DNA of 64,000 bases from Tritonibacter horizontis (lineage in GTDB: Bacteria; Pseudomonadota; Alphaproteobacteria; Rhodobacterales; Rhodobacteraceae), in NCBI RefSeq assembly GCF_001518015.1, contig NZ_LPUY01000060.1, positions 1 to 64,000 on the forward strand. Direction: 5' to 3'. Positions 34,392 to 43,551 of this stretch are shown here, in pieces. A program made the position numbers and the translations under genes. Within the stretch, counting starts at the first letter, position 1, and every line of letters starts with the position of its first letter. The notes beneath the pieces were generated by a model. The model was not told the DNA's origin and did not search any database. It saw only the letters and a list, made by a program, of their open reading frames with translations.

Positions 34392-35642
34392 GTGAAACTT
34401 ACGAAACAACTCAAGACTGTGGCGCTCTCCGCAGCTTTGGCGGCAGGCGGGACAGTCGCGTCCGCGCAAGACAAAGATCCGATCCGGTTCGGACTCTGTT
34501 TCGACCTCAGCAAATCTTACACTTTCATCTCTCCTCAAGTGGCCCAGGCCGCGCAGGACCTTGCGATGTATACCAACGACAACGGTGGCATCGAGGGGCA
34601 TCCGGTCGAGATCATCGTTCGTGATCATGGCAACGAACCGCAACGTGGCGTGGAATGCTATGAGCAGCTCAAGCGTGACGGTGTTTTCCTTTTCAACTTC
34701 CTGTCCACGCCCGTCACGAACGCGGTCCTGCCGCGGGCCATGAAGGACGGAAACGTTCTGATGCAGTCCTTCGTTGGCCGCGGCGACGCGGTTGACGGTG
34801 AAGTGTTCGACTGGGTGTTCCCGGTTGGTCCGACTTATTGGCAGCAGGCCGCCAACGATGTCGCCTTCATCAAAGGCCAGATGGGTGGCGATCTGTCCAA
34901 GGCAAAGATCGGCTTTGCCTATCTTGATTATCCGTTTGGCCAGGAACCGATCGAGATTCTGAAAACCCTGGCCGAGAAGGAAGGTTTCGAGCTCCAACTC
35001 TACCCTGTGCCGCTGCCGGGCAGCGATCAGGCTAGTGTGTGGAGTAAGGTTCGCCGCGACAAGCCGGACTATGTGATCAGCTGGCTGCTGGCCGGTGGGC
35101 ATGTTGTCGCGGCCAAGGAAATGCGCCGCAACGGGTTCCCGATTGACCGTTACCTGTCGGTGAACTGGATGAACGAGGTCGATATCAAGAACATCGGCGC
35201 GGAAGTCGCGAAGGGCATCCTTCGCGGGACAAACGTCGCCGGCGGCCAGGAAGTGCCGATCGTCAAGACGATGCTGGAAACCTACTATGCCAATGGCAAA
35301 GGTAGCGGTCCCGAGAGCTTGGTTCGCGACGTGTATTACAACACTGGGATGGCAATTTACTCGGTCGGTTTCGAGGCAGCGCGTATCGCGATTGCCGAGA
35401 AAGGTTGGCCCATTACGCCGGAAAGCATGAAGGCGGCTTATGAATCGATTGAGAACTTCGATGGCAATGGCGTCATGGCACCCGTCACTGTCACTGCGAA
35501 CGACCACGGCGGCGGCGGCAAGACGCGCGTCGAACAATGGGACGGGTCAAACTGGGTTCCGTTGACCGACTGGAGCGCCGACTATCTTGACGTTGTCTGG
35601 GAGGTCATCAAGCACAGCTCCGCGACGTTCACCGTCGAATAA
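34392..35642 (+). CDS. periplasmic substrate-binding protein 2 of the ABC transporter
   Basis: A 416-residue paralogue of the preceding protein. The start is GTG at 34392 with GGGAGGAA six bases upstream, and the signal peptide MKLTKQLKTVALSAALAAGG ends VASAQ before DKDPIRFGLCFDLSKSYTF. The long ORF begins 141 bases earlier, but that part is not signal-like and overlaps the first gene. It shares a 60-bp stretch with gene 1 that is identical in DNA (34983-35042 against 33637-33696). Two receptors on one permease may widen substrate range. Confidence 0.87.
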   Translation: MKLTKQLKTVALSAALAAGGTVASAQDKDPIRFGLCFDLSKSYTFISPQVAQAAQDLAMYTNDNGGIEGHPVEIIVRDHGNEPQRGVECYEQLKRDGVFLFNFLSTPVTNAVLPRAMKDGNVLMQSFVGRGDAVDGEVFDWVFPVGPTYWQQAANDVAFIKGQMGGDLSKAKIGFAYLDYPFGQEPIEILKTLAEKEGFELQLYPVPLPGSDQASVWSKVRRDKPDYVISWLLAGGHVVAAKEMRRNGFPIDRYLSVNWMNEVDIKNIGAEVAKGILRGTNVAGGQEVPIVKTMLETYYANGKGSGPESLVRDVYYNTGMAIYSVGFEAARIAIAEKGWPITPESMKAAYESIENFDGNGVMAPVTVTANDHGGGGKTRVEQWDGSNWVPLTDWSADYLDVVWEVIKHSSATFTVE

Positions 35643-35732
35643 GTCGGTCTAACAAGCATGAACTTCCCCGCGGCAAACCTGTCGTGGGGAAGCTTCGCCC
35701 CAGAACTATCCAATGAGAACGAAGCAGGTATC

Positions 35733-36509
35733 ATGAGCCCCATTGATGTGAAAATCGAAGACGGCATTGCGACCGTCTCAATCAACCGGCCCGAGCGAAA
35801 GAATGCGCTTTCCGTGGCCGCGACAAACGGGCTGACCGATGCCTGGGAACAGATCGAGACGGATGAAAGCGTTCGTGTGACAATTCTGACTTCGGCCGAT
35901 TGCGGTGTCTTCTGTGCCGGGCTGGATTTGAAGGAAGCCACGCAGATTGCGCGCGATGAAGGGGTCGATATCCTGACCAAGATGCGCGATCCGTTTCACG
36001 AAACCATGCGCGCCTGCAAGAAGCCGATCATCGCGGCGATGACGGGGTCGCTGATGGCGGGCGGCATGATGCTGACGCTGAATTGCGATTTGCGGGTCGG
36101 ACTCAAGGGAACCAAGGTTGGCATTACCGAGGTGAAGATCGGTCGCGGATCGCCTTGGGCTTCGCCGGCACTGACCATGCTGCCGCAGCCCATCCTTATG
36201 GAAATCCTGCTGACCGGAGACCTGATGCCGATCGAGCGGCTCCACGAATACGGGTTCACCAACTATATCGAGGACACCCCCGATGCCGTTCGCGCACGGG
36301 CATTCGACCTTGCCAAACGCATAGCCAGCGGGGCCCCGCTTTCGGTGATCGCCGCCAAGGGCGGCGTTCGCGCGACCATGGACCTGGGCTGTGCGGGTGG
36401 CCTCGAAGAAGGCAAGCGCCTGCACCAGGTTGTATATGCCAGCAACGACGCGATTGAGGGCCCCAGGGCATTCGCCGAAAAACGAGCGCCGGTCTGGACG
36501 GGTACATGA
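35733..36509 (+). CDS. enoyl-CoA hydratase/isomerase family protein 1
   Basis: A 258-residue crotonase-fold protein. Visible motifs are ISINRPERKNAL near the N-terminus, the oxyanion-hole segment GVFCAGLDLKEAT, and GSLMAGGMMLTLNCDLRVGLKGTKVGITEVKIGRGSPWASPAL. The ORF opens at 35658, but ATG 35733 starts the homology and follows AGCAGGT. It overlaps the next ORF by about four bases if that gene's first ATG is used. Its exact reaction is not deducible; hydration or isomerisation of an unsaturated acyl-CoA is likely. Confidence 0.85.
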   Translation: MSPIDVKIEDGIATVSINRPERKNALSVAATNGLTDAWEQIETDESVRVTILTSADCGVFCAGLDLKEATQIARDEGVDILTKMRDPFHETMRACKKPIIAAMTGSLMAGGMMLTLNCDLRVGLKGTKVGITEVKIGRGSPWASPALTMLPQPILMEILLTGDLMPIERLHEYGFTNYIEDTPDAVRARAFDLAKRIASGAPLSVIAAKGGVRATMDLGCAGGLEEGKRLHQVVYASNDAIEGPRAFAEKRAPVWTGT

Positions 36510-36520
36510 TGGAGATTGGA

Positions 36521-37303
36521 ATGACTGACCTTATTCATCTTGACCGGGAAGGGCCTGTCGGCATCCTGCGTTTTCTCCAGCCAACAAAGCGCAACCCCTA
36601 CAGCTTGGCATTCGTCGAGCAACTGGTGACGCTCTTGCGCGAGGCCGACCAGGATGATGCAATCCGCGTCGTCGTCATGACCGGCGGCGATCATTTCAGC
36701 AGCGGCGGCGATCTCGTCGGGTTTCAGGCTGAGATCGCCAAAGGAGCCAGGGCGACATCCGAAATGATCGACCGCGTCCATGATGGCGGGCGCGCGGCCT
36801 ATCTTTTTCGCAAGCCTCTGATTTCTGCTGTATGCGGAGTAGCATTTGGTGCCGGCCTCAGCCTGGCGCTGTCGGCGGATATCGTCGTAGCGGCCGAAGA
36901 TGCCCGGCTGTGCGAGGTTTTTGCCCGCATCGGCGGCTGCCCCGACACCGGGTCGAGCTGGCTTCTTCAGCAACGTGCCGGCGCCGGCGTGGCGCGGATG
37001 CTTGTTCTCACAGGTCGTGAAATAGACGGGCGCACCGCCAAGGAACTGCGCGTCGTCGAGGAATGTGTGCCAGCCAGACAGGTCGAGGCACGCGCGCTTG
37101 AGATCGCGCGCGAGATTGCACAGCATCCGATGTTCGGCCTTCAAACCGCCAAGCGTGTGATGCGCGCCACGGCGGAATGCAGTTATATTGAGGCTCTGGA
37201 TATCGAGCGTGATTGCCAAAGTGTTCTGCTTTGCGCGCATGACTTTCCCGAGGCCATGAAGGCGTTTTCGGAGAAACGCAAACCCCAATTCACGGACCGA
37301 TAA
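36521..37303 (+). CDS. enoyl-CoA hydratase/isomerase family protein 2
   Basis: A 260-residue crotonase-fold protein. The oxyanion-hole segments are GGDHFSSGGDLVGF and CGVAFGAGLSLALSADIVVA. At the position of the second catalytic glutamate it has CEVFARIGGCPDTGSSWLL, with aspartate following CP, as in several isomerase-type members. The start at 36521 is supported by GGAGATTGG; ATG 36506 is an alternative. It is distinct from protein 1 and probably acts on another intermediate of the same pathway. Confidence 0.83.
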   Translation: MTDLIHLDREGPVGILRFLQPTKRNPYSLAFVEQLVTLLREADQDDAIRVVVMTGGDHFSSGGDLVGFQAEIAKGARATSEMIDRVHDGGRAAYLFRKPLISAVCGVAFGAGLSLALSADIVVAAEDARLCEVFARIGGCPDTGSSWLLQQRAGAGVARMLVLTGREIDGRTAKELRVVEECVPARQVEARALEIAREIAQHPMFGLQTAKRVMRATAECSYIEALDIERDCQSVLLCAHDFPEAMKAFSEKRKPQFTDR

Positions 37304-37343
37304 GCCGGTCGAAATCATATCGAAGAACCCAAGGAGACCGTAG

Positions 37344-38102
37344 ATGAAGGTGCTTGTGCCTGTCAAACGCGTGATCGACTACAACGTGAAGGTCCGCGTC
37401 AAGGCGGATGGAAGCGGTGTCGATCTCGCCAATGTCAAAATGTCGATGAACCCTTTCGACGAAATCGCGGTCGAAGAGGCGATCCGCCTCAAAGAGGCCG
37501 GCAAGGTCGAAGAAGTCGTCGTCGTGTCGATCGGCGTCAAGCAGGCGCAGGAAACCCTGCGCACCGCCTTGGCCATGGGCGCCGACCGTGCCATTCTGGT
37601 TAACGCCGCTGATGACGTCCACACCGACATCGAACCGCTGGCCGTCGCCAAGATTCTCAAGGCCGTCATCGCCGAGGAGAACCCCGGTCTGGTGATCGCG
37701 GGCAAACAGGCCATCGACAACGACATGAACGCCACCGGCCAGATGCTTTCCGCGCTGCTGGGTTGGTCTCAGGCGGCTTTTGCCTCCAAGCTGGAGATCG
37801 AAGGCGATCATGCGCTCGTCACCCGCGAGGTGGACGGCGGTCTGCAGACGATCAAGGTGAAACTTCCCACCATCGTCACCGCCGACCTGCGCCTGAACGA
37901 GCCGCGCTATGCGTCCTTGCCCAACATCATGAAGGCAAAGAAAAAGCCGCTCGAGGAAAAGACTGCCGCCGATTACGGCGTCGATGTCACCCCGCGTCTG
38001 ACTGTGGTCAAGACCACTGAACCCGCAGCGCGCGCAACAGGCATCAAGGTGGCCTCGGTGGACGAGCTTGTAGCAAAACTCAAAGAAGCGGGGGCTGTGT
38101 AA
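37344..38102 (+). CDS. etfB: electron transfer flavoprotein beta subunit
   Basis: A 252-residue EtfB. It begins [23 protein letters not shown] and contains [51 protein letters not shown] and [24 protein letters not shown], all standard. It overlaps etfA by one base (TAATG). EtfAB carries electrons from the acyl-CoA dehydrogenases of the cluster to the membrane quinone oxidoreductase, which is not in this window. AAGGAGACCGTAG precedes the start. Confidence 0.95.
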   Translation: MKVLVPVKRVIDYNVKVRVKADGSGVDLANVKMSMNPFDEIAVEEAIRLKEAGKVEEVVVVSIGVKQAQETLRTALAMGADRAILVNAADDVHTDIEPLAVAKILKAVIAEENPGLVIAGKQAIDNDMNATGQMLSALLGWSQAAFASKLEIEGDHALVTREVDGGLQTIKVKLPTIVTADLRLNEPRYASLPNIMKAKKKPLEEKTAADYGVDVTPRLTVVKTTEPAARATGIKVASVDELVAKLKEAGAV

Positions 38103-39028
38103 TGGCTGTTCTTCTGATTGCTGAAGTGACCGATGGCGCGCTGGCGCTGGACGCCACCGCCAAGGCAGTGACCGCGGCCAAACAACTGGGCGATGTGATC
38201 GTGCTCTGCACCGGCGCTTCGGCCAAAGCGGCGGCGGATGAGGCCGCCAAGATCGGGGGCGTGTCGAAGGTGCTGGTCGCCGAGGATGCGCTTTACGGCC
38301 ACCGCCTTGCCGAACCCGTGGCCGCCCTGATCGTCAGCCTCGCCTCGGGCTATTCACATATCGTGGCACCGTCCACGACCGATGCGAAAAACATCATGCC
38401 GCGCGTAGCGGCCTTGCTGGATGTGATGATTCTATCCGACGTGGTTGGCGTGATCGATGCCGACACGTTCGAACGTCCGATCTATGCGGGCAACGCGATC
38501 CAAACGGTGAAATCCACCGACAGCGTCAAGGTCATGACCATCCGGACCTCGACCTTTGACCTTGCGCCCACGGGTGGTTCGGCCCCGGTCGAAGTTATCG
38601 CCACCGGCGACGACCCCGGCCTGTCCGAATGGGTCGAAGATAAGGTGGCCGCCTCTGACCGCCCCGAACTGACCAGCGCAGGCGTGGTCGTGTCGGGCGG
38701 GCGCGGCGTTGGTTCGGAAACCGACTTCGCCCTGATCGAGAAACTGGCCGACAAGCTGGGCGCCGCCGTCGGCGCATCCCGCGCGGCTGTGGACTCGGGC
38801 TTTGCGCCGAACGATTGGCAGGTGGGCCAGACTGGCAAGGTCGTCGCCCCGGATCTGTACATCGCCATTGGCATCTCGGGTGCCATCCAACACCTAGCTG
38901 GCATGAAGGACAGCAAGATCATCGTCGCGATCAACAAGGACGAAGAAGCACCGATCTTCCAAGTTGCTGACTTCGGCCTGGTCGCCGACCTGTTCGTGGC
39001 CGTCCCGGCCCTGATTGACGCGCTGTAA
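38102..39028 (+). CDS. etfA: electron transfer flavoprotein alpha subunit
   Basis: A 308-residue EtfA. The N-terminal domain starts [14 protein letters not shown]; the C-terminal FAD domain has [36 protein letters not shown] and [48 protein letters not shown], including the FAD contacts of the family. It is coupled to etfB and is the last gene of the plus-strand operon, followed by a clear terminator at 39050-39078. This pair is normally chromosomal, so a plasmid copy may serve the pathway specifically. Confidence 0.95.
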   Translation: MAVLLIAEVTDGALALDATAKAVTAAKQLGDVIVLCTGASAKAAADEAAKIGGVSKVLVAEDALYGHRLAEPVAALIVSLASGYSHIVAPSTTDAKNIMPRVAALLDVMILSDVVGVIDADTFERPIYAGNAIQTVKSTDSVKVMTIRTSTFDLAPTGGSAPVEVIATGDDPGLSEWVEDKVAASDRPELTSAGVVVSGGRGVGSETDFALIEKLADKLGAAVGASRAAVDSGFAPNDWQVGQTGKVVAPDLYIAIGISGAIQHLAGMKDSKIIVAINKDEEAPIFQVADFGLVADLFVAVPALIDAL

Positions 39029-39049
39029 ATCGCGGCACATCGAATGCGA

Positions 39050-39078
39050 GAAAGCCCGTCATCCGGCGGGCTTTCTTT
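39050..39078 (+). terminator. rho-independent terminator after etfA
   Basis: GAAAGCCCG and CGGGCTTTC form a 9-bp stem with an 8-base loop, followed by TTTGT. It lies 22 bases past the etfA stop and ends the catabolic operon. Confidence 0.8.
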
Positions 39079-39202
39079 GTATGTACATCTTGTTCCTAAG
39101 TAGGCCTGCGGTGAGGTGTAAGCGCTGTCTGCGCCCCACATTGCCGACGATAGGCATCGTTGCGAGTTCATACGCATCCGAAGAAAAGGAGTGCGTTTCG
39201 CA

Positions 39203-39614
39203 ATGTTCGCAAAGAATTCGTTTCTCACAGCGCTTGGTGTTGAATTCTTCGACTCCGGTCAGAGGCGCTGGCCGGAACACGTGAAGGCGCAGGCGGTAGC
39301 CGAGACGCTGGAGCCTGGGGCGATCGGTTTCGGGTGTCGCTGCGCGCTATGAGATCATGCCGAGCCAGTTGACGGCGTGGCGACGGCTCGCAAAGGAAGG
39401 CAAGCTCGTGTTGCCTGCGGTCGAGATCGACGAGCCGGTTTTCGCGCCTCTTGTCCTCCGCGATGAGATCGCGGCTGCCTCTGAGCCCGAACTGCCCTGC
39501 GCCGAGGCACCGATCAGGATTGTATGGGGTTCGGTCGTCATCGAGCTCGCGCAGGATGCGCCTGTGTCCCGGATCGCCGAGATCGTCCACGCGCTCGAGG
39601 CCCATCCATGTTGA
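39203..39614 (+). pseudogene. IS66 TnpA with a +1 frameshift
   Basis: The N-terminal part reads [39 protein letters not shown], then the frame is lost; the continuation VAARYEIMPSQLTAWRRLAKEGKL is in another frame. One extra base near 39322 explains it. The intact part from 39357 has the helix-turn-helix. Its stop overlaps the tnpB start (ATGTTGA). The accessory protein is probably not made full length, which could disable the IS. Confidence 0.8.
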
Positions 39615-39961
39615 TGCCCTCGCAGGGCGTTCGGATCCTGGTGGCGACGAAGCCGGTGGACTTCCGGAAAGGCCATGACGGTCTCGCAGCCCTGGTCCAG
39701 TCGACATTGGCCGAGGATCCATTCACCGGAACGGTCTTCGTGTTCCGCTCGAAGCGCGCCGACAGGTTGAAGATTTTGTTCTGGGACGGCAGCGGTTTGG
39801 TCATGGCTTACAAGCGGTTGGAGGAAAGCAGCTTCACCTGGCCGGCGGTCCGCGACGGGGCGATGACGTTGAATAGGGCACAGTTCGAGGCCCTGTTCGC
39901 CGGCCTGGACTGGCGCCGGGTGCGGTCATTGGAGGTCCGCCGGCCGGCTGTGGCAGAGTGA
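39608..39961 (+). CDS. tnpB: IS66 TnpB (Orf2-like) accessory protein
   Basis: A 117-residue protein starting MLMPSQGVRILVATKPVDFRKGHDGLAALVQ and containing RSKRADRLKILFWDGSGLVMAYKRLE and RRPAVAE. This is the highly conserved second IS66 protein (IS66 Orf2, COG3436), needed for transposition but of unknown mechanism. The start at 39608 overlaps the tnpA stop. Confidence 0.93.
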   Translation: MLMPSQGVRILVATKPVDFRKGHDGLAALVQSTLAEDPFTGTVFVFRSKRADRLKILFWDGSGLVMAYKRLEESSFTWPAVRDGAMTLNRAQFEALFAGLDWRRVRSLEVRRPAVAE

Positions 39962-40015
39962 CTCACCGCGCTGAATAGCCGGACATCGGCACCCCGGGCG
40001 CGGTATAATCCGCCC

Positions 40016-41566
40016 ATGTCCAGCGCCCCGCCTATCGACCTGTCCGCGATCCCCGAGAGCCAGCGCGCCTCTGTGCTGGCTCTGTTGCAGGAGAACGACG
40101 CGCTGAAGGACGCCAACCGGCGGCTCGAGCATCTCGTGGCCGAGCTGAACCATGTCGTGCATGGCAAGCGGTCCGAGAAGCTGAGCGACGATGATCGGCA
40201 GCTGGCCTTCGAAGACCTGGAAACGGCCATCGCCGAGGTCGAGACCCGCAAGGAGCAGGCCGCGCCATCCACCACGACGCAGCGCCGGACGCGTCAGCGC
40301 AACCTCGGCCATTTGCCCGCGGATCTGCCGCGCGTCGAACGCGTCGTTGAACCTGCGAGCCTCGACTGCCCGTGTGGCTGTGGCCGCATGCACCGGATTG
40401 GTGAGGACCGCACCGAGCGCCTCGACATCGTTCCGGCGCAACTCCGGGTGCTGGTCGACATCCGGCCGAAGTATGCCTGCCGTGTCTGCTCGGACGGGGT
40501 CACCCAGGCGCCCGCCGCACCCTGGCTGATCGAGGGCGGTCTGCCGACCGAGGGTGCCATCGCGCACGTGTTGGTGTCCAAGTTCGCGGACCACCTGCCT
40601 TTTTATCGGCAGAGCCAGATCCTGGCGCGCTCCGGCATCCAGGTCGATCGCAGCACCCTGGCGGACTGGGCGGGCACTGCGGCCTTCCACCTCGGCCCCG
40701 TGGTCGATCGACTGACCGAGCACCTGAAGGGATCGACCAATCTCTTCATGGATGAAACGACCGCCCCGGTCCTCGACCCAGGCCGAGGGCGAACCAAGAC
40801 GGGATACTTCTGGGCGCTTGCCCGAGATGACCGCGGATGGGGCGGAGAAGACCCGCCCGGGGTCGTCTTCACCTACCAGCCCAGTCGCGCAGGCGCCCAT
40901 GCCGAGCAGATCCTGCTGGGCTTCGACGGCATCCTCCAGCTCGACGGCTACACTGGTTACGATCGCCTGACGCGCCCATCCCGCAAGGGTGGCGCACCGA
41001 TCACGGTTGCCAACTGCTGGGCACACGCTCGCCGCAAGCTGAAAGAAATCTTCGACCACGACGGCTCGGAAATCGCCGCTGATGGCCTGCGCCGCATCGC
41101 CGAACTCTATCGTATCGAGGCTGAGATCCGCGGCATGGGCCCCGGCCAACGTCTGTCCGCCCGTCAGACCCGCAGCGCGCCCCTCGTCGTAGAGTTCGGC
41201 GACTGGCTGCAGGCACAGCGCCTGCGCGTCTCAGCCAAGTCGCGCCTCGGAGAGAAGCTGACCTACATCCACCGCCAGTGGGGCGGGCTGCAGACCTTCC
41301 TCCACGACGGCCGCGTCGAGATGGACTCCAATTCCATCGAGAACTTGATCCGTCCGATTGCACTGACGCGAAAGAATGCGCTCTTCGCTGGCCACGACGA
41401 GGGCGGCCGCACCTCGGCCCGCATCGCCTCCCTGATCGCCACCGCGAAGATCAACGGCGTGGAGCCATTCGCTTATCTGAAAGCGACCCTCGAGGCGATC
41501 GCAGCTGGCCACCCGAACACCAGGATCGATGAGCTCCTTCCCTGGAACTTCAGCAAGTCAACCTGA
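40016..41566 (+). CDS. tnpC: IS66 TnpC transposase
   Basis: A 516-residue, full-length IS66 DDE transposase. The N-terminal coiled coil (QENDALKDANRRLEHLVAELNHVVHGKRSEKL) is followed by a zinc-ribbon-like CPCGCGRMHRIG...CRVCSDG region, D in LFMDETTAPVL, D in LQLDGYTGYDRL, and E in EMDSNSIENLIRPIALTRKNALFAGHDEGG. It is intact and ends 28 bases before the right inverted repeat. Confidence 0.95.
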   Translation: MSSAPPIDLSAIPESQRASVLALLQENDALKDANRRLEHLVAELNHVVHGKRSEKLSDDDRQLAFEDLETAIAEVETRKEQAAPSTTTQRRTRQRNLGHLPADLPRVERVVEPASLDCPCGCGRMHRIGEDRTERLDIVPAQLRVLVDIRPKYACRVCSDGVTQAPAAPWLIEGGLPTEGAIAHVLVSKFADHLPFYRQSQILARSGIQVDRSTLADWAGTAAFHLGPVVDRLTEHLKGSTNLFMDETTAPVLDPGRGRTKTGYFWALARDDRGWGGEDPPGVVFTYQPSRAGAHAEQILLGFDGILQLDGYTGYDRLTRPSRKGGAPITVANCWAHARRKLKEIFDHDGSEIAADGLRRIAELYRIEAEIRGMGPGQRLSARQTRSAPLVVEFGDWLQAQRLRVSAKSRLGEKLTYIHRQWGGLQTFLHDGRVEMDSNSIENLIRPIALTRKNALFAGHDEGGRTSARIASLIATAKINGVEPFAYLKATLEAIAAGHPNTRIDELLPWNFSKST

Positions 41567-41654
41567 TCTCCCATGGGGCGGAGACAGCGCTTACGGTGAG
41601 GTAAGCGTCCGGTCTGACCGCACTGCCGCGGGTTGAGAGTGTGGGATAGTGTCC

Positions 41655-41942
41655 ATGATCGATAGTGGGCACTTTGGTGATGGCGTGGCGCGGCGGACGA
41701 AGCGGCTTTGGACGGATGAAGAGAAGCGTTCGATCTGTTTCCAGACGACGGCACCGGGTGTTTCGGTTGCTCAGGTTGCGCAGCGCTATGCGGTGAATGC
41801 CAATCTGATCTTCACTTGGTTGCGTGACGGGCGCTATGCGCCGGACCCAGCGTTGTTTGCGTCCTCGTCGGCGGAGGCACGGTTTCTGCCAGTGGAGATC
41901 GTAGCAGAGGCGCGGCCCCCACTGGCGGCGCCAGTTGTCGAC
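41655..41942 (+). pseudogene. second IS66-type TnpA fragment
   Basis: It begins MIDSGHFGDGVARRTKRLWTDEEKRSICFQTTAPGVSVAQVAQRYAVNANLIFTWLRDGRY, an IS66 TnpA helix-turn-helix, and continues to VEIVAEARPPLAAPV. It differs from the TnpA of the neighbouring IS66. A GTAAGCG end lies just before it (from about 41601), so the first IS66 inserted at the edge of this older one. The rest of the element is gone. Confidence 0.7.
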
Positions 41943-41944
41943 AA

Positions 41945-42012
41945 CCTGACCAGCCATGAATGTGAAAGGCCCGCCGGACCCGCGCGATCGTATCCACCCG
42001 CTTCAATTCCAA
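41945..42012 (-). pseudogene. possible IS21 IstA N-terminal scrap
   Basis: On the minus strand, MELKRVDTIARVRRAFHIHGWS resembles the very start of an IS21 IstA transposase. Only about 22 residues survive before the IS66 TnpA fragment. The assignment rests on a short stretch. Confidence 0.3.
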
Positions 42013-42109
42013 CTCCGTCCGCTGCCTCGCAACGAACTGTCTGCCAGATAAACAGGGGTGTCAAAGTTGCACGCCGAAACACATTTCAACCGCTTAAAGC
42101 AATTCGACA

Positions 42110-42712
42110 TTAACCTGAGACATATCCAGCAGCCCTGAAGTAGTTCCAGCACTCTGCTGGGTCGTATAGGTCGCAGATTGATCCGATGGCTTCGAAGACG
42201 TCGGTGAATGTTCTGGCACCGATCCGTCGCAGGTGGGCTTTCAGCTTTGAGAAGGCTTGTTCGATGGGGTTCAGATCGGGCGAGTACGGCGGCAAGAAGA
42301 GGAACCAGCATCCGTGGTCTCGCAAGGCCTGCGCGGCCTCCGCGTTCCGATGCGTGGCAAGGTTATCGAGGATGACGACGGTGCCGGGGGCGATTTCGGG
42401 GACCAGCACTTCGCGGATGTAGGCGGCAAAAGCGGAGCCATCCATTGCGCCCTTGATGACCCACGGCGCGATCAGCGCGTCCTGGGTCAGACCTGCGATC
42501 AGCGTCTGGGTGCCCCAACTGCCAAAGGGTGCGTCCATTGTCAGGCGTTCACCCTGCGGCGCCCTGCCGCGCAGGCGGGTCAGATTGGTCTTCACGGCCG
42601 TTTCGTCAATAAAGACAACGCGCTCGGGCAAGGCCGCAATGGCAGGCAGCCGATGCCTGAACCAATCCGCGCGCTGCTGTCTTACCTTGGCGCGGCGGCG
42701 CTCGGTCGCCAC
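42110..42712 (-). CDS. IS630 family transposase, catalytic part (OrfB)
   Basis: A 200-residue DDE domain: D in [24 protein letters not shown] in [14 protein letters not shown], and E in [26 protein letters not shown]. The apparent start [10 protein letters not shown] lies within the run of A residues shared with OrfA, so the protein is probably made as an OrfA-OrfB fusion by a -1 frameshift at seven A's (minus strand, 42720-42726). The catalytic residues are intact. Confidence 0.9.
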   Translation of the reverse strand: MATERRRAKVRQQRADWFRHRLPAIAALPERVVFIDETAVKTNLTRLRGRAPQGERLTMDAPFGSWGTQTLIAGLTQDALIAPWVIKGAMDGSAFAAYIREVLVPEIAPGTVVILDNLATHRNAEAAQALRDHGCWFLFLPPYSPDLNPIEQAFSKLKAHLRRIGARTFTDVFEAIGSICDLYDPAECWNYFRAAGYVSG

Positions 42713-43068
42713 CAGCGACTTTTTTTGTACGTGAAGCCGAGCCGGGATAGCAGGTTGGCGATGGAGGAGTGATGCACCATCACGCCCTCGGCATCGGCCA
42801 GCGCATCGCGCAGCTCGAAGAGCGTGATGTCGGGGTCTTGGGCGATCAATTCTTCAAGGAAAGCCTGATGCGGGACCAGCTTTCCCCTGCCGCGCGGAGG
42901 TCCCTTAGGGGCAGGTTCTGCATGGCCTCTGACCCTCACTTGCCGCGCCCACCTTGCACCCGTGGCAGGTGACACTTTCAAACGCAACGCTGCCGCCCGT
43001 CCGCTCAACCCTTCTTCAATATATCTCTGAAATCGCGTCCGAAGTGCCAATGGCAAAGGTGCTGACAT
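42682..43068 (-). CDS. IS630 family transposase, DNA-binding part (OrfA)
   Basis: The frame begins [43 protein letters not shown], a helix-turn-helix typical of IS630, then [26 protein letters not shown] and [19 protein letters not shown], after which it leaves the OrfB frame. TAC-AAA-AAA-AGT contains the slippery heptamer A-AAA-AAA. The start at 43068 was chosen on homology; ATG 43083 is possible. It interrupts an IS3 OrfA fragment. Confidence 0.85.
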   Translation of the reverse strand: MSAPLPLALRTRFQRYIEEGLSGRAAALRLKVSPATGARWARQVRVRGHAEPAPKGPPRGRGKLVPHQAFLEELIAQDPDITLFELRDALADAEGVMVHHSSIANLLSRLGFTYKKSRWWRPSAAAPR

Positions 43069-43093
43069 GATCCATCCTCCCAAACAGGATGAA

Positions 43094-43440
43094 TCACATC
43101 TGATGCCTCAAGGGAATCCCTCGCGATTCAAGTTCAAGCCGAAACGCTTTAAGATCTGCATACATCCGCTTCAGCCTCCAGTTCTCTTCCTCCATGGCCT
43201 TCATCTGGCTGACCATGGACGCATCCGTGCCGCCATACTTCGCCCGCCACTTATAGAACGACGCATTGCTCAACTCATGTTCACGGCAAAGCTCGGCCAT
43301 AGGTACGCCGCCTTCGGCTTGGCGCAGGATCGCAAGGATCTGGGGTTCGCTATATCCCGTCATCTTCATTCAAATTCTCCTCGTTCATCTTGCCGAGAAA
43401 ATTCTACTTCCGCAGCCCCTTACTTTCGGGGGGGATTACC
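43094..43440 (-). pseudogene. IS3 family OrfA and left end, fragment
   Basis: OrfA (43369-43094) reads MKMTGYSEPQILAILRQAEGGVPMAELCREHELSNASFYKWRAKYGG and continues to the leucine-zipper region MKAMEEENWRLKRMYADLK before the IS630 cuts it. The left end GGTAATCCCCCC is at 43440-43429. OrfB is missing here; a tail of the same IS type is at 22531-22655. Confidence 0.8.
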
Positions 43441-43551
43441 AGACGACGCATACTTTGAGGAAACACAGATGAACCAAGCGGCATGAAACCTAACCATGAT
43501 CCATCTTAGCTGAGCCGCAAACCTGTTCAGAAAAGCAGGACCACTTCAGGA

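Larger units (their letters stand above)
39118..41594 (+). mobile_element. IS66 family insertion sequence with 8-bp target duplication
   Basis: The element starts GTAAGCGCTGTCTGCGCCCC (39118) and ends with the near-perfect complement (GGGGCGGAGACAGCGCTTAC to 41594). GGTGAGGT is duplicated on both sides (39110-39117 and 41595-41602), the 8-bp signature of IS66. It carries tnpA, tnpB and tnpC. The insertion is recent, but its tnpA has a frameshift. Confidence 0.92.

Noticed and set aside
35646-35660. TCTAACAAGC upstream of the first enoyl-CoA hydratase as a fifth operator
   Set aside because: Only one arm is present; the other side reads ATGAAC instead of GTTAGA, and no promoter boxes accompany it.
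22531-43440. The IS3 OrfB tail at 22.6 kb and the IS3 OrfA head at 43.4 kb as two halves of one element split by another inversion
   Set aside because: The end sequences match (GGTAATCCCCCC), but the bases just outside do not form a target duplication (CCGG against GTCT), so separate insertions are as likely.
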